58,273 nt of DNA from a virus: the IMG/VR virus record IMGVR_UViG_3300029309_000040, positions 1 through 58,273 of that record. One strand, given 5' to 3'. Positions within the stretch are counted from its first letter, which is position 1, and each line of letters begins with the position of its first letter. The position numbers and the translations under genes were made by a program. The notes beneath the pieces were generated by a model. That model ran no database searches and was not told the origin of the DNA. It saw nothing but the letters and a program-made list of their open reading frames with translations. Positions 34,120 through 42,200 of the stretch are shown in pieces.

Positions 34120-34134
34120 GTGTGTGTGTTAAAC

Positions 34135-34761
34135 TCACAGCGTATTGGAAACGTGGAGTAAGATTTCTGTACAGAGCGCATCGGGGATTTTGCTTCGCTC
34201 GTGGTTGCCCTTCAATCCCTGGGTTCCCGTCCGTGACCCCCGTGGGGCAGCCTCATGGCACGGAGCGCCGTTCTTGCACATCGGGCGACCAACCCAAGTG
34301 CATCTCGTGCTGTGCCATATATCCGTGGGCTTCATTCGGGTGTCCCCATATTGGCAGTACGTCACTGTCGTTCGTTGGAACTGTTGGACCTCAGGGGTCT
34401 TCCTCATCATCCCCCGTGGATTCTCAATGAAGAAGTGTGATGGCTGCAAGGTTTCAATAATGTTGATTGTCTTGCGCAGTAACTCAAGGCCCAACCTAGC
34501 CGTGTCCGTTTTAGGGGTGTGAAACTCCTCCCCCCTCTCCCAATGGTGACCGATCGCGGCTACACTGAACCCCGTACAAGGTGGGGAAGCCCAAATCATA
34601 TCAGGTTTCCAAGGGATGCGGGAAAGGTCGAACTCCCGCACATCGCACACATAATCGATGCCCCCAAAGTCGGTGATGTCTGAACTGAAGACCTCCATCC
34701 CCAACCTTTCAGCGGCCTTGCCTATGCTTCGGCTACCTGCAAATAGTTCTAGCACTTTCAT
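34135..34761 (-). CDS. DNA cytosine C5-methyltransferase
   Basis: 208 aa from the ATG at 34761. Motif I LELFAGSRSIGKAAE (SAM binding, residues 4-18), motif IV ASPPCTGFS with the catalytic Cys (58-66), and motif VI FFIENPRG (about 111-118) are all present. It is shorter than usual (300 or more), so the target-recognition domain is reduced to about 60 residues rich in Arg, Gly and Cys. It probably methylates cytosines in a short site to protect phage DNA from host restriction. There is no partner restriction enzyme nearby. Confidence 0.78.
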   Translation of the reverse strand: MKVLELFAGSRSIGKAAERLGMEVFSSDITDFGGIDYVCDVREFDLSRIPWKPDMIWASPPCTGFSVAAIGHHWERGEEFHTPKTDTARLGLELLRKTINIIETLQPSHFFIENPRGMMRKTPEVQQFQRTTVTYCQYGDTRMKPTDIWHSTRCTWVGRPMCKNGAPCHEAAPRGSRTGTQGLKGNHERSKIPDALCTEILLHVSNTL

Positions 34762-34763
34762 AA

Positions 34764-35024
34764 TCAACAGCAGTTTTCATCGTAGACCTTGTCGAACTCG
34801 ATGTGATTGATGCGGCCACCATAGTATTCGAACCTCTTGAGAAATGAGTCAGTAAGATTTTTCCCCCTAGCCTTCATGCCTTCACGATAGGCCACCTCTA
34901 CTTTCTTCAAAGCATCCGTGGACGACTCTTTAGAAAAACAAGTGATCCCATACCCGAATACATCGGGCATCTGTGCCATATAGATTGTATCTGTCATGTT
35001 TTCTTGAATTAGTATGATTTTCAT
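34764..35024 (-). CDS. Small early protein (unknown)
   Basis: 86 aa from the ATG at 35024, chosen because it forms an ATGA overlap with the upstream gene. Reads MKIILIQENMTDTIYMAQMP, later SLxxREGMKARGKNL-like helical sequence and an acidic end with two cysteines. It ends 2 bp before the methyltransferase start region, so it is co-expressed. No family recognised. Confidence 0.5.
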   Translation of the reverse strand: MKIILIQENMTDTIYMAQMPDVFGYGITCFSKESSTDALKKVEVAYREGMKARGKNLTDSFLKRFEYYGGRINHIEFDKVYDENCC

Positions 35025-35275
35025 ATGTCCTTGTACCCGAATACCTTCACCTCGACTACTTCCCCATAGCTTCCGAGTATTTCGCACTTCCCAAAGAAGG
35101 GGTGTTGCGGGATATAATCGAAGATGAGAGGACCTTCGGTGTCTGGGTATGCGGAAAGGAACTGCTCGCATTGGTGTTCTTCTTGGGCGGACAGAGCAGA
35201 ATCGTCGCCGTTGATGAGGGAGGGGAGGAGGTGCTGATTAATCAGGCACACGTCTATTTCAATGAGTGTTTTCAT
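35021..35275 (-). CDS. Small acidic early protein (unknown)
   Basis: 84 aa from the ATG at 35275 (MKTLIEIDVCLINQHLLPSL). Acidic, compact alpha/beta pattern. ATGA overlap with the next gene. No family recognised. Confidence 0.5.
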   Translation of the reverse strand: MKTLIEIDVCLINQHLLPSLINGDDSALSAQEEHQCEQFLSAYPDTEGPLIFDYIPQHPFFGKCEILGSYGEVVEVKVFGYKDI

Positions 35276-35291
35276 GGCTTCTGTTGTTGAG

Positions 35292-35456
35292 TTAGTCGTC
35301 GTAGACGTTGAGGTGTACTTCGTGAATGGTCCCATCTTCACGGTCGATCACGTCCACGTCAATACCGTAAATGTCATGCGTGGACTGCACCCATACATAC
35401 AGCGGGGTAGCGTCAGGGATGCCGTCGAGGGCCTTGATGAGTTCTGATTTTGTCAT
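35292..35456 (-). CDS. 54-aa acidic early protein (unknown)
   Basis: Reads MTKSELIKALDGIPDATPLY, then VWVQSTHDIYGIDVDVID and an acidic end. It is the first gene after a strong early promoter and conserved leader, so it is probably expressed early at a high level. This kind of short acidic protein often inhibits a host factor; that is only a guess. Confidence 0.58.
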   Translation of the reverse strand: MTKSELIKALDGIPDATPLYVWVQSTHDIYGIDVDVIDREDGTIHEVHLNVYDD

Positions 35457-35467
35457 GGGTGGTGGGG

Positions 35468-35511
35468 TTGATTGATGTGGTAAAACTAATAATTGTTTCC
35501 GACTTGTCCAA
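35468..35511 (-). promoter_or_regulatory. Early promoter TTG-N20-TAGTTTTA with CATCAATCAA leader
   Basis: Minus strand: TTG (35509-35511), 20 nt containing ACAAGTC and AACAATTA, TAGTTTTA (35481-35488), then CATCAATCAA (35468-35477) 11 bases before the ATG at 35456. Nearly the same cassette as at 33700-33742. Confidence 0.68.
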
Positions 35512-35526
35512 ATTGTGCGTAAAGAA

Positions 35527-36138
35527 TCAACGTAAGACCCCCTCCCAATGTCTTTTAATCGTTACCCATATTATGGCCTGCAATTCGTAGCCCTTGAACC
35601 CTTCCCTCTTAGCTAGTCGGGCCGTGAGCCGTTCGATTCTTCTGTACTGCATCGCAGTGGGGGACTCTTGCACCGTGACCCGCTTGAGGGATGAAGTCAG
35701 GCAGGCCCGCATATGCCACTTGTCCACCGTGACGTGATCGTCGCTGTTCTCCCCAACGTTCATCGCGAAAGCGTACGTTTTCGGAGACTTGCGTAGGATC
35801 GACTCATCACCCTTAGCAATTGCAAAGGCTTTCCTCTTGTTCGCATCATAGGTGCAAACCTTCACGTCATCGGGTCCGAGTCCATCACGCACAGCTTGCA
35901 GCACTGTGAATGCATCGATTTTGTTACGTTCCCATTTATTATTCGGGGATAGGGCAGAGATGACCCCTGCGGCAACTTTGCGCGATACGTTGAATTCAAC
36001 CGACAGATACCTTGCATAATCCATCGCCTCACGATACCAAGCCCGACCCGTTTCAATGTCCTCGGGTGTTGACTCCGCCAACCATCCGCGAAGGTTACGC
36101 AGGATGGTGCCATCTTTTGTGATAGTCGCGGTTTTCAT
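35527..36138 (-). CDS. Early protein with HhH/glycosylase-like pattern (unknown)
   Basis: 203 aa from the ATG at 36138 (MKTATITKDGTILRNLRGWL), chosen for its ATGA overlap with the upstream gene. VAAGVISALSPNNKWERNKI, then KTYAFAMNVGENS and HVTVDKWHMRAC, resembles a phage family (DUF7178-like) with the helical layout of helix-hairpin-helix DNA glycosylases. The link to base excision is weak; no catalytic Lys/Asp pair can be assigned with confidence. Confidence 0.5.
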   Translation of the reverse strand: MKTATITKDGTILRNLRGWLAESTPEDIETGRAWYREAMDYARYLSVEFNVSRKVAAGVISALSPNNKWERNKIDAFTVLQAVRDGLGPDDVKVCTYDANKRKAFAIAKGDESILRKSPKTYAFAMNVGENSDDHVTVDKWHMRACLTSSLKRVTVQESPTAMQYRRIERLTARLAKREGFKGYELQAIIWVTIKRHWEGVLR

Positions 36139-36332
36139 AACCCTAACTGTTTGTTTAAGTGAGTTATAAAGGTGTCCTTCCGCAGTTGCGATGCAGTCCA
36201 ACAGTAGAACCCAATCTCACAGCTTCGTGGACCAGCCCAGGGCAAGGTCGGGGCCGTCTCCGTTTGGTGTTCGCTGATATCCTTAAGCGCCTGAATTCGG
36301 GCCGCGCTGATGCCCCCTCTGTAATTGCTCAT
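36135..36332 (-). CDS. Small early protein (unknown)
   Basis: 65 aa (MSNYRGGISAARIQALKDIS...). ATGA overlap with both neighbours supports a real gene. No family recognised. Confidence 0.5.
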   Translation of the reverse strand: MSNYRGGISAARIQALKDISEHQTETAPTLPWAGPRSCEIGFYCWTASQLRKDTFITHLNKQLGL

Positions 36333-36685
36333 GACTCTGTCTTGATGGTGAATTCGATACAGGCTGCAGTTTCATGTAAAGAGAGGTCTGCATCCGAGGG
36401 GTTAGCCTCCGTCATGTACACGTCATCGATGGCAACTTGGCTGTGTGGGTGCATCTGCCCAATCTCGAACAAGGCCCGAGAAATTCCAAGCAACCTGTAA
36501 TACCAACCGCAATCTGCCGTCCCCTCGAACACCAACAGGCGTGCCTTTGCATACCCGCCTCGTCTCTGTACTTCTAGTCGGTACGTCCCTAACTCAGCGT
36601 CTACCGTTACATGGTTTCGTATCTGCTCATTAATTGTGTGGATCACTATATCCAAAGAGTGCGCTATGTTGAATTTTATTTTCAT
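36329..36685 (-). CDS. Early protein (unknown)
   Basis: 118 aa, alpha/beta (MKIKFNIAHSLDIVIHTINE, LEVQRRGGYAKARLLVFEG, QVAIDDVYMTEANPSD). 4-bp overlap with the next gene. It is among the first genes of the leftward unit, so an early host-takeover role is likely, but no motif says which. Confidence 0.55.
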   Translation of the reverse strand: MKIKFNIAHSLDIVIHTINEQIRNHVTVDAELGTYRLEVQRRGGYAKARLLVFEGTADCGWYYRLLGISRALFEIGQMHPHSQVAIDDVYMTEANPSDADLSLHETAACIEFTIKTES

Positions 36686-36690
36686 CTGTC

Positions 36691-36747
36691 CTAGAAATTA
36701 TAGTTGGCTGCGATAGCGTTGTAGTTGTAATCTGACACTAGCTTCAT
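36691..36747 (-). CDS. 18-aa micro-ORF (candidate)
   Basis: Reads MKLVSDYNYNAIAANYNF and exactly fills the 73-bp gap between two early genes. Frame and position are suggestive, but the length gives little statistical support. Confidence 0.3.
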   Translation of the reverse strand: MKLVSDYNYNAIAANYNF

Positions 36748-36758
36748 GTCGGTTTTAT

Positions 36759-37028
36759 TTACTTGATCGGGGTGGCGAAGTCAGGGGTGGCAAGGGTGTA
36801 TCCGTCCTGCGTGTCGTGCAGTACGACAGCGCTTAGGCCGATTCCCTGTGTGTGTAGATAGTCGCCCGCTTGGTTCACGATGTCACCGATTTCGTGGTTG
36901 TACGGGAGCCAAACAGTGTCGCCCCTGCGCATGTCCTTGATTCGGATGCGAACACCCTTGGTGTTCGTAGGGCCGTAAAAACGTACGTGGATGGCGCGAT
37001 AGCGCAGAAGGGTGTTGTGAAAGTCCAT
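36759..37028 (-). CDS. First early gene, small beta-rich protein (unknown)
   Basis: 89 aa from the ATG at 37028; an upstream TTG would lie inside the promoter box. Reads MDFHNTLLRYRAIHVRFYGP, then GVRIRIKDMRRGDTVWLPYN and a hydrophobic middle. It is first in the leftward unit, behind its own -7 box and the conserved CATCAATCAA leader. Very early expression is expected. No family recognised. Confidence 0.6.
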   Translation of the reverse strand: MDFHNTLLRYRAIHVRFYGPTNTKGVRIRIKDMRRGDTVWLPYNHEIGDIVNQAGDYLHTQGIGLSAVVLHDTQDGYTLATPDFATPIK

Positions 37029-37038
37029 TGTGTTTTCA

Positions 37039-37060
37039 TTGATTGATGCCGACAAAGATA
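37039..37060 (-). promoter_or_regulatory. Leading early promoter TATCTTTG with CATCAATCAA leader
   Basis: Minus strand: TATCTTTG (37053-37060), a perfect TAnnTTTG, followed by CATCAATCAA (37039-37048) and then AAAACACA-ATG at 37028. There is no TTG at -33, so an activator or a different -33 may be used. It heads the whole leftward unit. Confidence 0.65.
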
Positions 37061-37596
37061 GTCACAGAATTCACAATTCATACACATTTTCGTGAATGTT
37101 TATTGTTTTTCCACAGGGCAAAGGGCGGAAACCCAGTAACGGCGCGGGGTGTGGGCGATGTCTTTTTTATGGCATCATGTCCGACGAAAGCGGGGGGGCA
37201 TGTCATATAGTAGGAACGGGCGGGGGGGTTGTCCCCTGCTCTCCTTTGCCGTCATCGGATGAAAACGGGGGGAACTTGGGCGGGATCGAACGGGGGTCCG
37301 TCTATAGGTTGGCGGGGATAGGCTGTGGATATCGGGGGGAAACGCTGAAAACCTGAAAAGCCCACCGATAGCAGCGGGGGGAGGGGGTTCGAGGATGCGG
37401 TTTGCGTTGCGTTGCGCAGCGTGTGCATGTATACATAATCCCCTCGCGTCAATGTTCTGGCTTCTTTTGTGGATACTTTATTACCAACTGCCCCTTGGTG
37501 CTTGTAGTTGGGTCAGGTTCGACCGTCAGGGTCCCCCCAGACCCCTGACGCAAAGAACCGCATAGAGAATCTGTCATAGAATCTTGCATTTGGGGG
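37061..37596. other. Noncoding divergence region, candidate replication origin
   Basis: About 535 bp without a convincing gene between the divergent early and late units. Runs of 4-7 G are frequent on the plus strand between 37186 and 37390. Three 8-of-9 matches to the DnaA box TTATCCACA lie at 37107-37115 (TTTTCCACA), 37324-37332 (TGTGGATAT, reverse) and 37468-37476 (TGTGGATAC, reverse). There is also a 10-bp palindrome ATGTATACAT (37427-37436) and a hairpin at 37524-37550. Together with the phage's DnaA domain IV protein this is the best candidate origin. Confidence 0.5.
37524..37550. repeat. Inverted repeat / stem-loop
   Basis: Arms CGTCAGGGTC and GACCCCTGACG (one extra C) around a short C-rich loop. 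No T-run, so not a classical terminator. Possible origin or regulatory structure. Confidence 0.5.
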
Positions 37597-37627
37597 TTGA
37601 CATTGTCATTTTTTTTGTGTAACTTCG
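37597..37627 (+). promoter_or_regulatory. Promoter TTG-N20-TAACTTCG for a candidate small RNA
   Basis: TTG (37597-37599), 20 nt, TAACTTCG (37620-37627), one mismatch from TAnnTTTG. Same architecture as the early promoters but on the plus strand, with no gene before a terminator. Confidence 0.55.
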
Positions 37628-37631
37628 CATC

Positions 37632-37731
37632 ACTCCTAGTGCTAGATTCTCAAGGTTACTCAGCGCGGGGCCTTGGGGGGCCCCACTTGGTAACCTAAGC
37701 AAATAAGAAACCCCGTTTGGGTTTTTTTTTT
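37632..37731 (+). ncRNA. Candidate small RNA of about 100 nt
   Basis: Begins just after the promoter at 37597-37627. Contains a nested stem (AGGTTAC 37653-37659 with GTAACCT 37690-37696, enclosing GGGGCC/GGCCCC) and finishes with an intrinsic terminator. No reading frame of note. It lies by the candidate origin, so it could be a replication or early/late control RNA. Confidence 0.5.
37708..37731 (+). terminator. Rho-independent terminator
   Basis: AAACCC-CGTTT-GGGTTT followed by seven more T. A textbook intrinsic terminator that shields the late unit from upstream transcription. Confidence 0.8.
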
Positions 37732-37837
37732 GGCTATACAGTGTTGACTGTGTTACTCAGTTAGGAAGTGAATACAGGGATGCTGTGTCTTGTTGTGAAG
37801 TGGGGGTTGTATGCAGTTGAGGGACAGATAGTTGCAT

Positions 37838-37845
37838 TATCTTAG
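37838..37845 (+). promoter_or_regulatory. Late promoter-like box TATCTTAG, 4 nt before ATG
   Basis: One mismatch from TAnnTTTG, then CAAT and the ATG at 37850. The same 4-nt spacing as other late promoters; it also decides the start of this gene. Confidence 0.5.
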
Positions 37846-37849
37846 CAAT

Positions 37850-38560
37850 ATGAGACTGAAAAAGCTGCAAAACGGGGGTCGGCCAGGGGGTGACCCTGTG
37901 CAAGACAGCGTAGGTACATCTGTCCCTGACACGGTTAGAAAAATACTTTTGGGTTTACCGCAAGTCACAAGGCAGATTGTCCTCGACAAAGTTGATTCCG
38001 ATCAAGGAGAAGTCGCAATCAGCGATTACACCCCTGAAGAAAAAGAGGCTTACACGAAGTACTTTGAAGAGAACTTCCCTTTTATAGATTTCACCATTCA
38101 GGAGTTTGTTTCAAACAACAGGCGTGAAGCCGCCCCCCCGCCAATCCCATCGGGTGAGCATGGGCCTGACCCAGACATTGAAATACGACCTAGTGTAAGA
38201 CCCCCCACTCCAAGGATAAAACCATTAGAAACAAAGGGGTTACCTGAAACAGAACTAGACAAAAACTTGCGCCCCATGCTACGCCTGAAAAGGGACGTTC
38301 TGATTGACGAGCAACCTCTTATGCATGACCCCGCAGAGGCGGCTCGAAAAGCTGGGTTTAGGGGGGTAAAGAGTGAGCCCGTCCAGATTGGTCTGAAGCG
38401 GTTCTTTCGCCGTCCTGACGGAACGGGGTACGTTAACACAGAGATGTTTAAATCAGGAGGAAAGATTGGCAAGAAAATCAAAGTCTTGAAGAAAGAAGGT
38501 CGACCACACGATCAAGCTGTAGCCATCGCACTATCTATGAGAGACCGAGGACAGCTATGA
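37850..38560 (+). CDS. Virion-associated protein with two 'GG' tags (unknown)
   Basis: 236 aa from the ATG at 37850. Begins MRLKKLQNGGRPGGD and ends FKSGGKIGKKIKVLKKEGRP followed by HDQAVAIALSMRDRGQL, a tail I recall from other marine phage proteins. The middle is Pro-rich and acidic/basic mixed. It is the first late gene after the origin region and overlaps the transglycosylase-like gene as ATGA. Probably a minor virion component. Confidence 0.6.
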   Translation: MRLKKLQNGGRPGGDPVQDSVGTSVPDTVRKILLGLPQVTRQIVLDKVDSDQGEVAISDYTPEEKEAYTKYFEENFPFIDFTIQEFVSNNRREAAPPPIPSGEHGPDPDIEIRPSVRPPTPRIKPLETKGLPETELDKNLRPMLRLKRDVLIDEQPLMHDPAEAARKAGFRGVKSEPVQIGLKRFFRRPDGTGYVNTEMFKSGGKIGKKIKVLKKEGRPHDQAVAIALSMRDRGQL

Positions 38561-39234
38561 AGAGCAAAAAGCGTAGAGCCAAAGGCATGCTCCCGAAGAA
38601 GCGGCGCATGTACCAGAACGGTGGTGGTGTCGGAGACCCAAAGAAAAATGGGATGCCAGATTGGTACCCTGCTTTCTTGCATGCTCTGTCAGGGGTGGAA
38701 TCCTCGTATGGTAAGAATATGATGAACCCCACCACTACAGCAACGGGGTTGTACCAGCAGATGTATGACGAAATCAAGGACATGCCAGAGATGAAAGGGG
38801 TGTCTAGAGCTGATTTCGCTAAAGACCTAAAGCTGCAGAGACAGATTCAAGACATGCGCATGCGTGGGGAGATACCTGGGGTGCCAGGGTTGCTGCGTAA
38901 CGCAAGAGACATCAAGTCTAAAAACCTCTCCCCAGACGAAGTAGCGGCTATGAGCCACTTTATAGGTAGGGATGGGTTGATGCAGCAGCTCAAAAGCGGG
39001 TATGATATCCCAGGGAACAACGCTTCTTTCGATGAGTACTTGTCTCGGTACCGAAAGGCAAGAGCTACATACAAACCCCCAGTAGCAGAATCAGACACTA
39101 TACCTATGCTACCCGTCTCCGCCCCACGGGAGGTGACTTCAGATTTGAAAAATGCATTTAAAATCTTGCGGGAATCCCCGCGAATCTCACCTCAGTTGCA
39201 AAACGCTATTGGTATACTAAGGGATAGTCAGTAA
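38557..39234 (+). CDS. Virion lytic transglycosylase-like protein with shared N-terminal tag
   Basis: 225 aa. Residues 1-27 (KKRRAKGMLPKKRRMYQNGG) nearly repeat the start of the next gene. The catalytic part has LSGVESSYGKN (E48 as the likely acid, as in SLT-type E-S/T-x-Y/F-G) and ATGLYQQM (62-69), matching the A-x-G-x-x-Q motif of lysozyme-fold transglycosylases. It probably opens peptidoglycan during DNA entry and is carried in the particle. The C-terminal repeats (NAFKILRESPRIS, NAIGILRDSQ) are helical. Confidence 0.68.
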   Translation: MKSKKRRAKGMLPKKRRMYQNGGGVGDPKKNGMPDWYPAFLHALSGVESSYGKNMMNPTTTATGLYQQMYDEIKDMPEMKGVSRADFAKDLKLQRQIQDMRMRGEIPGVPGLLRNARDIKSKNLSPDEVAAMSHFIGRDGLMQQLKSGYDIPGNNASFDEYLSRYRKARATYKPPVAESDTIPMLPVSAPREVTSDLKNAFKILRESPRISPQLQNAIGILRDSQ

Positions 39235-42200
39235 TGAAGAACAAGAAGCGTAGACCTAAAGGCATGCTCCCTAAGAAGCGGCGCATGTACCAAAACGGTG
39301 GTGGCGTCGGGAATCCCCCACAGGGTACTATCACCCCACAAGAAGTGTTAGCTCGACTAGAGCAACTTCGAAACCCCGACAGGTTGAGAACTGGGGACGC
39401 CCCGTTCCGTACTATTAGGCAGGAGAAAAATCGTCAGGCATCGGAAGGGACGGACGAAGCTATGTTTGAGTTCATCCGTATGTTCCCTGTACTCGGTGAT
39501 GCTATTGACTTGGTTGAGGCGGGGAAGGTGAACCTTACGGGGAAGGACCTTAGCGGACGTGAGACGGACAAAAGCCTGTACAATACGTTTGCTGCTGCAG
39601 GGCTTGTCATCCCGAATGTTTTAGAAAGGCCCTTGAAGTTCCTTTTGAGGAAGGGGGCACGCAGTGCAGACGACATAGCTAGGGTAATCAGGGAGAATCG
39701 TGGTGCTGAAGAGCTCGCCCCGCTGAAAGAGTTGCAGCAGAAGGCTGAAGCGTTCGAGAGTAGGTTGATTAAGGGGGCTAGACCGACTCGTGACGCCCTG
39801 CAAAGTAGCGGTATAAACTTCAACACATACACAAGACCAGAACAAGGTGCTAAGAACTGGATGCTAGAAAACGACCCTGACCTTCTGATGAAGTTTACCC
39901 CTGAAGCATACGACCAAGGTATGTTCGATCGTAGGATGCAGGAGTTCGGGGATCAGTACCTCACAATGTATAGAGGTGTGGATGCCGACAACCCAGAACA
40001 GGCTGCGCGATATATGACTGAAGTCCAAAAAGGCGGAAACCTTGGAGGGCAAAATGCAGGTCCAGGTATTTACGGTACGTCAGAAGTAAGGGTGGCAGAT
40101 GATTACGGAGGGTATATAGGTACAGTTCGCACCGCCCCAGACGTAGCTCAGTCTTTCGACCCATCAGACAGAATCATATCTGACTTGGTTAGACTAGAAG
40201 AAGAGGGGGCAATGTATCTCCCCATTGAAGAGCGACAGCTTCTGTCTGACTTGGGGGCATTTCCTGGCATGGAAACTCGTAGCGACCGCGTAAGAGTGGT
40301 GCGTTCTCTCCCTGCTAGTCAGCAAAAGATTCTAGAGATCACCTCTCCAGGTGAGCAATTTGTGCCGAAGTACAAGAGCGACTTCGCTGGTTCAAACGTG
40401 AGTTTGCTTCCTGGAGATAAACGAACTAGAGGTCTACAGACGGCATACGAAAGGCTCTTCCCGCTTGTCGAAAAATACAAGAACGGTGGTAAGGTAGATG
40501 GGGACCCCCCACAGGGTACTATCACCCCGCAAGATGCTTTGATGCGTGCACTGCAACCTGACAATCAATTCAGGTTGACTGGTGGGGACGCCCCGTTCCG
40601 CACTATCAAGCAGGAGCAAGACCGTATGACAGCAGAGACTGTCGATGACAGCATGTTTGAGACGGCTAGGTTCCTCCCAGTTATCGGTGAGGGTATCGAC
40701 GCTGCCGAGCTAGCTAAAGTAGCCGCTACAGGTGAGGACTTCTACGGGGAGGAGCAAGACCCAGCTATGTTCGCTGGTATGACGGCGGCGGGGTACCTCA
40801 TCCCAAACATACTTGAGAAGCCTTTGAAGTCGGCGTGGAGAGCCGTAAAGAAGTTCCCAGCGAAGCTACCGAAGCGAGAGTTCCGAGAACTCCCTAGCGA
40901 GCAGAGAGAGGCGGTACTGCAAAACCTGACTCAAGCTCATAATGAGGTGTACGATATGTCACCTCGTCTGAGTGACTTGGATCGAGATGTTTTCGACCTA
41001 AGTGGAGGTTCTTACAACGTCCGCCAGCTCCCGTCGCTGATGTCAGGGAGTAAGCTAGAGAACGCTGTAGGTAAAGACGGGTTGATTCAAGTTAGTCAGA
41101 TTGAGAACCTCATCAACAGCAAAGACATCTCTGCGGCAGAGCGGGAGGCTCTGCAAGACGCCCTGTTCAAGTCTCGTGTCCAGCAGGGAGAAGCATTGGG
41201 CCTAGAATCTGGCGCACCGCTCCCTGATAAAATTGACTACCTGAACTTCAAGCGGGCAGGTATGGGGAATATGAATCGTCCTTTCCGTGTCGAGGAGAGT
41301 AACCAATACGCAGACTACGGATTGGGCAATCTAGGATACTCGTTTGATGCAATTCCTTCGTTAGAGAAACAGGGTCTAGAGGCTCGTACCAACCTTATCC
41401 GCACCACAGACCCTGAGCTGCAGTCTACTGAGTACGGTCACTTTGGGGAGGACGTCATCGGGCACTACCGCACCTTCGAGCGCCCAGACGAGGAAGGGGT
41501 GCTGTACATCTCTGAGCTGCAGGCCGACCCGCTACAAGCGCGTGGACCTGCAGGGGAGAAGCGTGTGGGTTTGAACATTGGGGAGGGAGGACCTACTACT
41601 AAGCAAGCAAGCCTCATCAAAAACCAAGACCAGTTCCTTATTTCTCACATCCTAGAGAACGAAGCGAAGGGGGCAGACAAGCTTCGCTTCCCGACAGGGG
41701 AGACGACAAGCAAGATTCAGGGTTATGGGTATCAGACCCGTAGGATTAGCAGGGCGAAGTCAGACGTAGAGTTGTACGAGAACATTTCTAAAGAAGCTAG
41801 GGGGAACGAGCTCGTGGACAAGACCTTCAAAGAACACCCGATGTTCAAGGGAAAGAGTGAGGGTGAGATTATGTACATGATGGAAGGTGTCGCTTCAGTA
41901 AGGACGAAAGTCAGTAGCCTGGGTGAAACTGACCAAAGAATTTTCAATGAATACGAGCAGGGGTTCAGGGAGCTTGGTGGTGATGATAACGCCACCCGAA
42001 AAGCCGTCTTCGATTGGTACGACGCAACCAAGAAGCTGCGCTCTTCGCGTGAGCACCTATCTCGCATCAACGCTAGTGAGCAAGCCACTCAAGGCATTAT
42101 GAAAGGTTACGACCGCCTCCCGAAAGCTTTGAAGAAGCATGGGTTGGATGCCACCAAAGTCACTGACGATGTAGGCAATACTTGGTGGGAGGTAGATATC

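Noticed and set aside
34761-34767. Upstream TTG start for the cytosine methyltransferase
   Set aside because: The ATG at 34761 begins directly with the conserved MKVLELFAGS motif; the extra two codons add nothing.
37096-37356. 86-codon open frame on the plus strand in the divergence region
   Set aside because: Gly/Cys-rich translation produced by G-runs, no promoter at the right spacing, no plausible domain; treated as noncoding.
37832-37849. Upstream TTG start (MHYLSNMRLKK...) for the first late gene
   Set aside because: The TTG lies upstream of the promoter-like box that ends 4 nt before the ATG at 37850, so the later ATG is preferred.
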